Shown piece by piece: positions 1 to 6,199 of a stretch of DNA of 15,256 nt (position 1 is its first letter; every line of letters starts with the position of its first letter). A program made the position numbers and the translations under genes. The stretch is from Bacillota bacterium (GTDB lineage: Bacteria > Bacillota > Clostridia > Peptostreptococcales > Anaerovoracaceae). The DNA lies in contig JABUTE010000179.1 of NCBI GenBank assembly GCA_021443825.1, positions 1-15,256 on the forward strand, written 5' to 3'. The notes under the pieces were generated by a model. That model made no database searches. It was not told where the DNA came from and was given only the letters and a program-made list of their open reading frames with translations.

Positions 1-1009
1 CCTGGGCTTTTTCGCAGGCATCGGCTGTGCCTCCTCCAAAGGCATCCTGATCAAGGGGAGCAACTATCTGGAAGCCCTGAGCAAGCTGGATACCATGGTC
101 TTCGATAAGACCGGCACCCTGACGAAGGGCGTGTTCAAGGTCACCGGCATCTATCCTGCCGAAGGCATTTCTTCGCAGCAGCTGCTGCAGACAGCGGCCC
201 TTGCCGAAAGCTACAGCGACCATCCCATCTCCCGCTCTCTGACCGAAGCCCTGGGGCAAAAGCCCGATAAGCAGCTGGTCACCGATGCGAAGGAGATCGC
301 AGGACGCGGCGTTACTGCCACCGTTGCAGAAAAAAAGGTCGCCGCCGGCAATCTGGCCATGATGCAGGAGCTTGGCATCGACTGCCCTGCCGTCAGCGAG
401 CCGGGCACGGCCGTCTATGTCGCGGCTGACGGCCGGTTCCTGGGAAGCCTGCTGATCTCCGACCAGGTAAAGGACGATGCCGCCGACGCCATCCAAAGCC
501 TGAAGCGCATGGGCGTAAAGAACATCGTCATGCTCACCGGCGACAGAAAAGAGATCGCCGAGAGTCTTGCCGCAAAGCTGGGCATCGATCAGTGCCATTC
601 CCAGCTGATGCCGCAGGATAAGCTTTCCATCGTAAAAGAATTAAAGAAAAACAATAGAGAAGGCAGAAAAACGGCCTTCGCAGGAGACGGCATCAACGAT
701 GCGCCGGTGCTGGCCGGCTCGGATCTTGGCATCGCCATGGGCGCCATGGGCTCTGCTGCTGCGGTCGAAGCGGCCGACATCGTGCTGATGAACGACAGGC
801 CCTCCGATATCGCGCTGGCGGTAAAGATCTCCCAGAAGACCATGAAGATCGTCTACCAGGATATCGTCTTCAGCCTTGGGGTAAAGATCGGCGTATTGCT
901 GCTCACCACCGTCGGCTTCTCCAATATGTGGCTTGCCATCTTCGCCGATGTGGGCGTCTGCATGCTGGCCATCTTAAACTCCATGAGAGCCATGAAGATC
1001 AAGGCTTAA
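1..1009 (+). CDS. Heavy-metal P-type ATPase (Zn/Cd/Pb type), C-terminal part, 5' end outside window
   Basis: The frame is open from base 2, so the gene enters from the left; 335 residues are visible. The protein would export a divalent soft metal across the membrane using ATP. The phosphorylation motif DKTGTLT is seen (Asp codon 104-106), followed by the nucleotide-binding HP region, MLTGDR, and the hinge motif GDGINDAP. The last two membrane segments follow. A Lys in the penultimate segment (SLGVKIG) and an Asp in the last (FADVG) are the residue pair typical of the PIB-2 (ZntA/CadA, Zn/Cd/Pb) subgroup rather than copper pumps. The membrane CPC motif and the N-terminal metal-binding domain lie outside the window, so the metal cannot be fixed. 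The segment before the phosphorylation site (GILIKGSNYLEAL) is also canonical. An internal ATG at 95 is not the start. A strong terminator follows. Confidence 0.95.
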   Translation, partial: LGFFAGIGCASSKGILIKGSNYLEALSKLDTMVFDKTGTLTKGVFKVTGIYPAEGISSQQLLQTAALAESYSDHPISRSLTEALGQKPDKQLVTDAKEIAGRGVTATVAEKKVAAGNLAMMQELGIDCPAVSEPGTAVYVAADGRFLGSLLISDQVKDDAADAIQSLKRMGVKNIVMLTGDRKEIAESLAAKLGIDQCHSQLMPQDKLSIVKELKKNNREGRKTAFAGDGINDAPVLAGSDLGIAMGAMGSAAAVEAADIVLMNDRPSDIALAVKISQKTMKIVYQDIVFSLGVKIGVLLLTTVGFSNMWLAIFADVGVCMLAILNSMRAMKIKA

Positions 1010-1054
1010 AGGCCGCAGACCTTCTGTCTTCCCCGCATCATACAAGACCGAATA

Positions 1055-1088
1055 AAAAAGACCGAAAGCCTTGGCTTTCGGTCTTTTT
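1055..1088. terminator. Bidirectional intrinsic terminator
   Basis: A 15-bp stem (1055-1069 with 1074-1088) with a 4-nt loop is flanked by A-run and T-run, so it works on either strand. It ends the P-type ATPase gene (+) and can also stop leftward transcripts from the stalk-domain gene. Confidence 0.9.
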
Positions 1089-1161
1089 CGTGTCGGTTGT
1101 CTTTTTGAAGCGGCTTTCCATGACCCGTTTCGCAGACCGTCAGGAGGCATCCGACCTTTCG

Positions 1162-1728
1162 TTATTTTTCTTTCACCTCGGGAAAGTTCAGCGTCACGGT
1201 CTTGGTTTCCGCTTCCCATTCCACATCGGCGCCCAGCGTCTCTGCGAGAGCGCGAATGGGCAGCAGGGTGCGGTTGTTTCGGATGACGGGAGCCGTATCC
1301 ATGATCAGCAGCTCGTTGAGCTGGGCATAATTATCGCCCTGATAGAAGACCTCTGCCTTGGTGTCGCCGATGGTCATGACCACATAGGTATTTCGGCAGA
1401 ACATCCGCACCTGGCGAAGCTCTCCGTCCCAGTCGATGGTGCCGCCCAGGGCCTCGATCACCGCTCTGACAGGAAGCATGGTGCGTTCGTTGATGATCAT
1501 GGGCGTGGTGCCCTCTTCATCGATAGCGACAGGTTCGCCGTTGACCGTCATGACAGGCTCTCCGATCTGCATCCGGATCACCGTGGTATATTCCACCGGC
1601 TTTGTGCTCAGAATATCGTCGCCGATCAGCATGATGCCGGGATCGGCAAAGGCAGAGCAGGTCGCCAGCAAAACGGTCAGAAGGCAGAGCAGCAGCGCTG
1701 CCGTTTTTTTTGCATTTTGTTTTTTCAT
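1162..1728 (-). CDS. Secreted stalk-domain protein (copper amine oxidase N-terminal-like)
   Basis: This is a 188-residue exported protein. Residues 1-28 form a signal peptide: a Lys-rich start, a Leu-rich core, and Ala-Phe-Ala before the likely cleavage at 28/29. There is a Cys at 24 but the preceding Thr makes a lipobox unlikely. Two copies of the 'copper amine oxidase N-terminal' (stalk) repeat follow, at about residues 76-107 (INERTMLPVRAVIEALGG) and 147-180 (RNNRTLLPIRALAETLGA). Each has the pattern hydrophobic-N-x-R-T-hydrophobic-L-P-hydrophobic-R. Despite the Pfam name, this domain lacks amine oxidase activity and is common in secreted and cell-wall proteins of Bacillota, so the cellular role is unknown. 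The start is supported by a GAAAGGGG ribosome site and a good promoter just upstream. It is a separate transcription unit from the CBS gene. Confidence 0.88.
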   Translation of the reverse strand: MKKQNAKKTAALLLCLLTVLLATCSAFADPGIMLIGDDILSTKPVEYTTVIRMQIGEPVMTVNGEPVAIDEEGTTPMIINERTMLPVRAVIEALGGTIDWDGELRQVRMFCRNTYVVMTIGDTKAEVFYQGDNYAQLNELLIMDTAPVIRNNRTLLPIRALAETLGADVEWEAETKTVTLNFPEVKEK

Positions 1729-1754
1729 ATGGTTCGTCCCCTTTCAAGATCTTT

Positions 1755-1783
1755 ATTATACCATACGGAAGCGTTTTCATCAA
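1755..1783 (-). promoter_or_regulatory. Sigma-A promoter of the stalk-domain gene
   Basis: Read on the minus strand: -35 TTGATG (1783-1778), 17-nt spacer, extended -10 TGGTATAAT with the hexamer TATAAT at 1760-1755. It sits about 30 bp ahead of the start codon. Confidence 0.8.
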
Positions 1784-1812
1784 AAGACCCCGTTTTGAAC
1801 CAACGGGGTCTT
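1784..1812 (-). terminator. Terminator of the CBS-domain gene
   Basis: An 11-bp perfect stem (1784-1794 with 1802-1812) has a 7-nt loop. On the minus strand it is followed by a short T-run that merges into the -35 of the next gene's promoter. It lies 13 bp past the CBS stop codon. The U-tract is short, so some read-through is possible. Confidence 0.75.
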
Positions 1813-1825
1813 AACGAAAAGCAAA

Positions 1826-2254
1826 TCAGAAGTTTTTATCGGTGGAGGTCGCCAGATATTTGAGGATATCTCTTCTGGTAACGATGCCGATAAAGCATTT
1901 GGTGTCGTCTACAACAGGAATAAAGTTCTGCTCCATGGCCCGAAAGACCAGATCTTCGGGCTTATCGGTGATAAAGCAGGGAGGGTTCTTGTCTTTGCGC
2001 ACGATGCTCATGATGGGGGTCTTTTCCAGCTCGCGGATCCGGATGGAACGGTCTTCTGTGTTCTCGGCGGAATTCCACAGATACCAGAGCAGATCACCGT
2101 GAGCGATGGTGGTGACATAGACACCGTCGCGGCTGATCACCGGAATGGCGGTATAGCCGTTGACACGAAGCTTTTCGATGGCCTGCCGAACGGTGATGTC
2201 GTCGTACAGATAATCAACGGTGCCTTTGGGATGTAAGAAAAATGCGATGTTCAT
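1826..2254 (-). CDS. Two-CBS-domain protein
   Basis: The 142-residue soluble protein consists almost only of a CBS pair (Bateman module): CBS1 about residues 10-62 and CBS2 about 80-138. Both copies end with the typical strand-helix signature (TTIAHGDLLWYL and GIVTRRDILKYL). Such pairs bind adenine nucleotides (AMP, ATP, SAM, c-di-AMP) and act as sensors, often on a partner protein. No effector domain is attached, so the ligand and target cannot be told. The start ATG has only a weak AGAAAGA ribosome site, but the N-terminus MNIAFFL fits the family well. It is transcribed alone from its own promoter through a structured leader, which hints at post-transcriptional control. Confidence 0.88.
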   Translation of the reverse strand: MNIAFFLHPKGTVDYLYDDITVRQAIEKLRVNGYTAIPVISRDGVYVTTIAHGDLLWYLWNSAENTEDRSIRIRELEKTPIMSIVRKDKNPPCFITDKPEDLVFRAMEQNFIPVVDDTKCFIGIVTRRDILKYLATSTDKNF

Positions 2255-2387
2255 TTGATTCTTTCTGTTAAAATTATTTGGGAATCGCAGGCCGCAAAGC
2301 GGCTGCGGTGAAAAGGCTCTTTCGGATCTTGCAGATCCGTTCCCGGGCTACTTCTTTTGCAGAAAATGGATTCTGCCCGCCGGGTCC
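2255..2387 (-). promoter_or_regulatory. Structured 5' leader of the CBS gene
   Basis: About 130 nt separate the predicted start point (near 2387) from the ATG. In the leader I see an outer helix CCCGG/CCGGG (2342-2346 with 2380-2384) enclosing a 6-bp hairpin (2359-2364 with 2371-2376). There is also a 6-bp hairpin with 5-nt loop (2323-2328 with 2334-2339). A 9-bp GC-rich hairpin with one bulged G (2286-2295 with 2299-2307) lies about 30 nt before the start codon. No hairpin has a U-tract, so it is not a plain terminator. I do not recognise a known riboswitch class. Confidence 0.5.
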
Positions 2388-2393
2388 TCATGT

Positions 2394-2422
2394 ATTCTAA
2401 TCTATAGGAACGCTTTTTGCAA
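2394..2422 (-). promoter_or_regulatory. Sigma-A promoter of the CBS gene
   Basis: On the minus strand: -35 TTGCAA (2422-2417), 17-nt spacer, -10 TAGAAT (2399-2394). Hexamers match consensus 4/6 and 5/6 at ideal spacing. Confidence 0.7.
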
Positions 2423-2486
2423 TGACAGATTTGTGATTTTCTGATGGAACTTATATTTTTGTGACCGGAGGGCAGCCGCCCTTTTA

Positions 2487-2515
2487 TTTACAAGGTATTG
2501 CAGTCATGATACACT
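2487..2515 (+). promoter_or_regulatory. Sigma-A promoter of the DUF362 gene
   Basis: -35 TTTACA (2487-2492), 17-nt spacer, extended -10 TGATACACT with hexamer 2510-2515. It points to a start near 2522, about 67 nt before the DUF362 ATG. It is divergent from the CBS promoter, about 65 bp away. Confidence 0.65.
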
Positions 2516-2521
2516 GTTATC

Positions 2522-2563
2522 GGATACGCCTGCAGGAGATATTCCACACCTGCTTTCGTATTC
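2522..2563 (+). promoter_or_regulatory. Hairpin at the 5' end of the DUF362 transcript
   Basis: GGATACG (2522-2528) pairs with CGTATTC (2557-2563, one G-U). After a symmetric 3x3 internal loop, GCAGG (2532-2536) pairs with CCTGC (2549-2553). It begins at the predicted transcription start and ends about 14 nt before the ribosome site, leaving that site free. It could be a 5'-stabilising hairpin or a protein or ligand site. Confidence 0.5.
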
Positions 2564-2588
2564 ACACCATAATTTCAGGAGGACAACC

Positions 2589-3716
2589 ATGGAAAAAGCA
2601 AAGGTATATTTTACCGATTTTAAGTGCGGCCACGGCGAAAGCCTTCCCCGCAAGCTGGAGCGTCTTGTAAAAAAGGCCGGCATCGAGAACATCGATTTTA
2701 AAGATAAATTCGTTGCCATCAAGATCCATTTCGGAGAACCGGGCAATATGGCCTATCTTCGCCCCCAGTATGCGAAGGTTCTCTGCGATCTGATCAAGGA
2801 AAAGGGCGGAAAGCCCTTCCTCACCGATTGCAATACCCTGTATGTTGGCGGAAGAAAGAATGCCCTCGATCATCTGGAGGCAGCACAGCTGAACGGCTAC
2901 AATCCCCTCACCACCGGCGTGCAGTGCATCATCGCCGACGGTCTGAAGGGCACCGAGGAACGGCTGGTTCCCGTGGAAAACGGCGAATATGTGCAGGAAG
3001 CCAAGATCGGCAGCGCCCTGATGGATGCCGATATCGTCATCTCCCTCACCCACTTTAAGGGCCATGTCAGCGCAGGCTTCGGCGGCGCATTGAAGAACAT
3101 CGGCATGGGCGGCGGCTCCAGAAGAGGCAAGCTGGAGATGCACAATGCCGGAACTCCCATGGTCTTCACCGACCGCTGCATCGGCTGCGGCATGTGCGTG
3201 CGCAACTGCGCCCACGAAGGGATCCGCGTCGAAAACGGAAAGGCCGTCATCAACGAGAGCACCTGCGTCGGCTGCGGCCGCTGCATGGCCGTCTGCCCCA
3301 AGGATGCCATCAACACCAAGTGGAATCAGGCGAAGGATGTGCTCAACTACAAGATCGCCGAATACAGCTGGGCCATTCTCAACGGAAGACCCAATTTCCA
3401 TGTCAGCCTGGTGGTCGATGTATCGCCCAACTGCGACTGCGAAGGCAGCAACGATATTCCCATCATTCCCGATGTGGGCATGTTCGCCTCCTTCGACCCT
3501 GTCGCTTTGGATCAGGCCTGCTTTGACGCCTGCAACCAGCAGCCCCTGATGCCCGGAAGCATGGTCTACACCGAAGAGAACTGCCAGCTCTGCGCCGAAG
3601 GACCGCACGACCTGTTCGTCATGAACCACCCCGGCACAAAGGGTGTGGCAGCTTTGGAGCACGGCGAAAAGCTGGGCATGGGCACCAGAGAATACGAGCT
3701 GATCACCATGAAATAG
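2589..3716 (+). CDS. DUF362 domain protein with two [4Fe-4S] ferredoxin motifs
   Basis: This 375-residue soluble protein has a DUF362 domain interrupted by a bacterial ferredoxin insert. The DUF362 parts are about residues 1-190 (with SLTHFKGHVSAGFGGALKN, a hallmark stretch) and 270-375 (with MFASFDPVALDQA). The ferredoxin part has two classic motifs: C197xxC200xxC203xxxC207 and C226xxC229xxC232xxxCP, with C236 before Pro. It should bind two cubane clusters and take part in electron transfer; the actual substrate of DUF362 proteins is unknown. The start is fixed by an AGGAGGA site at 2577-2583. The gene stands alone between its own promoter and a terminator. It neighbours the selenium genes but is separated from them by the terminator, so a functional link is not shown. 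Confidence 0.92.
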   Translation: MEKAKVYFTDFKCGHGESLPRKLERLVKKAGIENIDFKDKFVAIKIHFGEPGNMAYLRPQYAKVLCDLIKEKGGKPFLTDCNTLYVGGRKNALDHLEAAQLNGYNPLTTGVQCIIADGLKGTEERLVPVENGEYVQEAKIGSALMDADIVISLTHFKGHVSAGFGGALKNIGMGGGSRRGKLEMHNAGTPMVFTDRCIGCGMCVRNCAHEGIRVENGKAVINESTCVGCGRCMAVCPKDAINTKWNQAKDVLNYKIAEYSWAILNGRPNFHVSLVVDVSPNCDCEGSNDIPIIPDVGMFASFDPVALDQACFDACNQQPLMPGSMVYTEENCQLCAEGPHDLFVMNHPGTKGVAALEHGEKLGMGTREYELITMK

Positions 3717-3765
3717 GCTCCGGCCTCCAATGCCGCAAGGCCCTGCCAAAGAAGCAAAAGAAAAC

Positions 3766-3803
3766 AAAAGACCGTTGGGAACAAGGGCTCCCAACGGTCT
3801 TTT
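3766..3803. terminator. Bidirectional terminator between DUF362 gene and lysR
   Basis: A perfect 15-bp stem (3766-3780 with 3789-3803) with an 8-nt loop starts AAAAG and ends CTTTT. It serves the converging DUF362 (+) and csd-lysR (-) transcripts. Confidence 0.9.
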
Positions 3804-3827
3804 ATTGCAAAAACGCTTTTCAGGCCT

Positions 3828-4727
3828 CTATACCGGGTGGTAATAGGTCTTCTTGATGTATTTCATAAGACTCTTTACGACCTCGCTCTTTACCGAAGCC
3901 TTGTTGACAGCGATATAAAACAGCCGGGATGCGCTTTCTTTTGGCAGCTCAAAGGCAAGCAGCTTACCGTCAGCGATGCGCTCTGCCACCGCAAGACGAG
4001 ATACGATGGAAATGCCCAGACCTGCCTCGACCAGATTCTTGATCGTCTCCTGGTCGTTGATGCGGGCGGTGATATTCAGTTCGCGAATGTCCAGACCGAG
4101 GGCATTGACGACCGCTTCGGCACTCTTCTGGCTGCCGCTGCCCTGCTCACGGAAGATGACCGGATATTTGAACAGCTCGCTGTAGGGGTTTTCCTGACGC
4201 TGCAAAAGCTGAAACTCCGGGGTAACGGGGGTGATGAGAACCATTTCATCGGCATAGAAGGGATCGCATTTTAATTTATCTCCGTTGCAGTCCATTCCCA
4301 GTAGTCCAAGATCGTAAATACGGCTTTCCAGACCCTCCGCAACGGTGCTGCTGTCGCCCTGAGAAATGACAAAATGCACATCCGGATACAGCTTGCTGTA
4401 GCCCTTTAAGATCTCGGGCAGAATATAGGTGGAGGGAATGGTGGAGACGCCCAGATGGATGATCTTATTGTTCTCGTCGTTCCATCGGCGGATCAGACGG
4501 CCCTCCAGCTCCAGAATGTTGAGGGCGCAATCGTAAAGCTCCTTTCCCTTTCGGGTCACCTCGATATTCTTGGTATCGCGGGAGATCAGGCTGACGCCCA
4601 GCTCCTCTTCCAGCGCTTTGATATGGGTGCTGATGGTGGGCTGCGACGTATAGGTCTTTTCTGCAGCCTTCGTAAAGTTGCCGTAATCAACGACAGCGAT
4701 AAAGGATTTCAACTGTTTAATTTCCAT
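3828..4727 (-). CDS. LysR-family regulator, probably of the selenium genes
   Basis: The protein has 299 residues, the usual size for the family. Residues 1-60 form the LysR winged helix-turn-helix (FTKAAEKTYTSQPTISTHIK at 18-37, then LEEELGV and TRKGKELY). A linker helix follows, and residues about 90-295 form a periplasmic-binding-like effector domain (LGVSTIPSTYILPEIL, then VISQGDSSTV and DLGLLG). The gene is the second in a leftward operon: its ATG lies inside the end of the desulfurase-like gene (11-bp overlap), so translation is probably coupled. A LysR type that sits with selenium genes is known in Clostridia; the placement beside csd, yedE, tusA-like, DUF3343 and selD fits it. The likely target is the divergent promoter region at 5881-6199. 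The effector is unknown and could be a reduced Se or S compound. Confidence 0.9.
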   Translation of the reverse strand: MEIKQLKSFIAVVDYGNFTKAAEKTYTSQPTISTHIKALEEELGVSLISRDTKNIEVTRKGKELYDCALNILELEGRLIRRWNDENNKIIHLGVSTIPSTYILPEILKGYSKLYPDVHFVISQGDSSTVAEGLESRIYDLGLLGMDCNGDKLKCDPFYADEMVLITPVTPEFQLLQRQENPYSELFKYPVIFREQGSGSQKSAEAVVNALGLDIRELNITARINDQETIKNLVEAGLGISIVSRLAVAERIADGKLLAFELPKESASRLFYIAVNKASVKSEVVKSLMKYIKKTYYHPV

Positions 4728-5880
4728 TTAAGATCTCTCCAATCGCTTTTACCGCATATGCGATCTCTTCCATAGTGTTTGCAAAGCCAAAGGAAAAACG
4801 GACGGTTCCTTCGGGATAGGTGCCCAAAGTCTTGTGGGCATTGGGAGCACAGTGAAGACCGACTCTGGTCATGATGCCGTACTCGCTGTCCAGACGAAAA
4901 GCCAGCTCGGCAGGATCGGTCTGTGTTGACTGAATGGAAACGACAGCCAGTCGGTCCTCGCAGTCTTTTTTGCCTGCGATGCGGATGAGACCTGCTTCTT
5001 CCAGCGGCTTCATGCCGTCGAGGAAGGCCTGGGTCAGCTGCAGCTCGTGCGCCAGAACACTGCCCTTCGGCTGCTCTTTGTGCCACAGCAGAGCAGCCCG
5101 AAGGCCCATGATGCCGGGCAGGTTCATGGTGCCCGGTTCAAAGCGGTCAGGCATGAATTCGGGAACCTCCTCACTGTGAGAAATGCTTCCGGTGCCGCCC
5201 GAGATGAGGGGCTCGATCTGCGCGATCATATCTTCTTTCAGGATGAAGCCGCCGATGCCCTGAGGACCCAGCAGACTCTTATGACCGGTAAAGCAAAGGG
5301 CATCGATGTGCATCGTCTGCATGTTGATCTCCGTTACGCCGGCGGTCTGAGCCACATCCAGAATAAATTTCAGTCCGTGCTTTTGGCAGATCGCTCCGAC
5401 TTCAGGCGCCGGAAGAACGGTGCCGCAGATATTGCTGGCGTGAAGCATACAGATGGCTCTGGTGTTGGGGCGGATCAGCTTTTCGATCTCTTCGACGATC
5501 AAAGAACCGTCTTCTCTGCAGGGCATGCGGTCGAATTCCACCCCCTGCTTTGCCAGCTGCACGATGGGGCGCATCATGGCATTGTGTTCCATCGACGATA
5601 CGAGCACGTGATCGCCGGGCTTTAAGAAGCCCTTGAGCACCACATTGAGGCTCTCCGTGATATTTTTTGTAAAGACTACGTTTTTGCAGTCCTCTGCACC
5701 GAACAGCTCGGCCAGCAGCTGACGGCACTCGAAGACCATTTCGGCCGCGCTGTAGGCGCTTTCGTAGCCGCCGCGGTTGACATTGGCGCCGATGCCGGTC
5801 ATATATTGATAGACCGCATCTGCAACGGGTGCCGGCTTGGGAAAGCTGGTGCTTGCATTATCGAGATAGTATTGGTTCAT
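4717..5880 (-). CDS. Cysteine desulfurase-like class V aminotransferase (Se/S mobilisation)
   Basis: This is a 387-residue PLP enzyme of the NifS/SufS-like superfamily. Visible features are the N-terminal YLDNASTSFPKP, His99 (SMEHN) stacking on PLP, Asp175 and Gln178 (DVAQ), the PLP lysine K201 (FTGHKSLLGPQG), and a catalytic-type Cys344 in RVGLHCAPNAH. It should remove S (or Se) from cysteine (or selenocysteine) and hold it as a Cys-bound per-sulfide/selenide. It is closest to the short 'cysteine desulfurase family' proteins that accompany selenium genes, not to the housekeeping IscS/SufS with its scaffold neighbours. A GAGAGGA ribosome site precedes the ATG. It is the first gene of the leftward operon with lysR. 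Whether it supplies selenium to SelD directly is inferred from context. Confidence 0.9.
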   Translation of the reverse strand: MNQYYLDNASTSFPKPAPVADAVYQYMTGIGANVNRGGYESAYSAAEMVFECRQLLAELFGAEDCKNVVFTKNITESLNVVLKGFLKPGDHVLVSSMEHNAMMRPIVQLAKQGVEFDRMPCREDGSLIVEEIEKLIRPNTRAICMLHASNICGTVLPAPEVGAICQKHGLKFILDVAQTAGVTEINMQTMHIDALCFTGHKSLLGPQGIGGFILKEDMIAQIEPLISGGTGSISHSEEVPEFMPDRFEPGTMNLPGIMGLRAALLWHKEQPKGSVLAHELQLTQAFLDGMKPLEEAGLIRIAGKKDCEDRLAVVSIQSTQTDPAELAFRLDSEYGIMTRVGLHCAPNAHKTLGTYPEGTVRFSFGFANTMEEIAYAVKAIGEILNGN

Positions 5881-5962
5881 GGCATCCTCTCAGCAGAAAA
5901 GCGTGCGGCAACATAGGACGCATAAAAAAAGAACGCCCTTTACACTGCCCTTTTGCAGGACT

Positions 5963-5971
5963 ATTATAGCA
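5963..5971 (-). promoter_or_regulatory. Extended -10 promoter of the csd-lysR operon
   Basis: Minus-strand TGCTATAAT, a perfect -10 hexamer (5968-5963) with the extended TG. There is no good -35 at 17 nt, as is usual for activator-dependent or extended -10 promoters. Predicted leader about 75 nt. Confidence 0.65.
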
Positions 5972-6104
5972 TATCCCTATCGTATTATTCGCAATTTTTT
6001 ATGATTTATCAAAAAAGTTGGCAGAAAGAATTTTAATAGACAAAATATTATTATTTATAATCCATATATATGATACGCAAATTCTATTAAATTAACCTAT
6101 AAAT

Positions 6105-6119
6105 ATTACAGCAAGTAAT
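6105..6119. promoter_or_regulatory. Candidate LysR operator (T-N11-A dyad)
   Basis: ATTAC-AGCAA-GTAAT is a perfect 5-bp inverted repeat with a 5-bp centre. Its core gives the T-N11-A pattern of LysR sites (T at 6106, A at 6118). It sits directly upstream of the yedE -10, where the -35 should be, so a bound regulator would touch RNA polymerase. Confidence 0.5.
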
Positions 6120-6130
6120 GGTATTATAAT
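6119..6130 (+). promoter_or_regulatory. -10 region of the yedE operon promoter
   Basis: TGGTATTAT (6119-6127, extended -10) overlaps a perfect TATAAT (6125-6130). No consensus -35 lies upstream; the candidate LysR dyad takes that place, which suggests activated transcription. Confidence 0.6.
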
Positions 6131-6199
6131 AAACGTATTAATTCGTTTTGCTGAATTTTTCGGCGAAACAGTCTGTTTTTTTATTTAGGAGATACAATA

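Larger units (their letters stand above)
5972..6199 (+). other. AT-rich divergent control region between the csd-lysR and yedE operons
   Basis: The 319-bp gap between the divergent genes is markedly AT-rich from about 5970 to 6190, unlike the GC-rich genes on both sides. It holds a 10-bp palindrome CATATATATG (6063-6072), the AT palindrome ATTAT-TT-ATAAT, the T-N11-A dyad at 6105-6119 and the yedE -10. No open frame of note is present. Confidence 0.6.

Noticed and set aside
2562..3794. 410-codon open frame on the minus strand opposite the DUF362 gene
   Set aside because: It is a shadow of a GC-rich gene with clear ferredoxin motifs on the plus strand; the minus product has no domain and no ribosome site.
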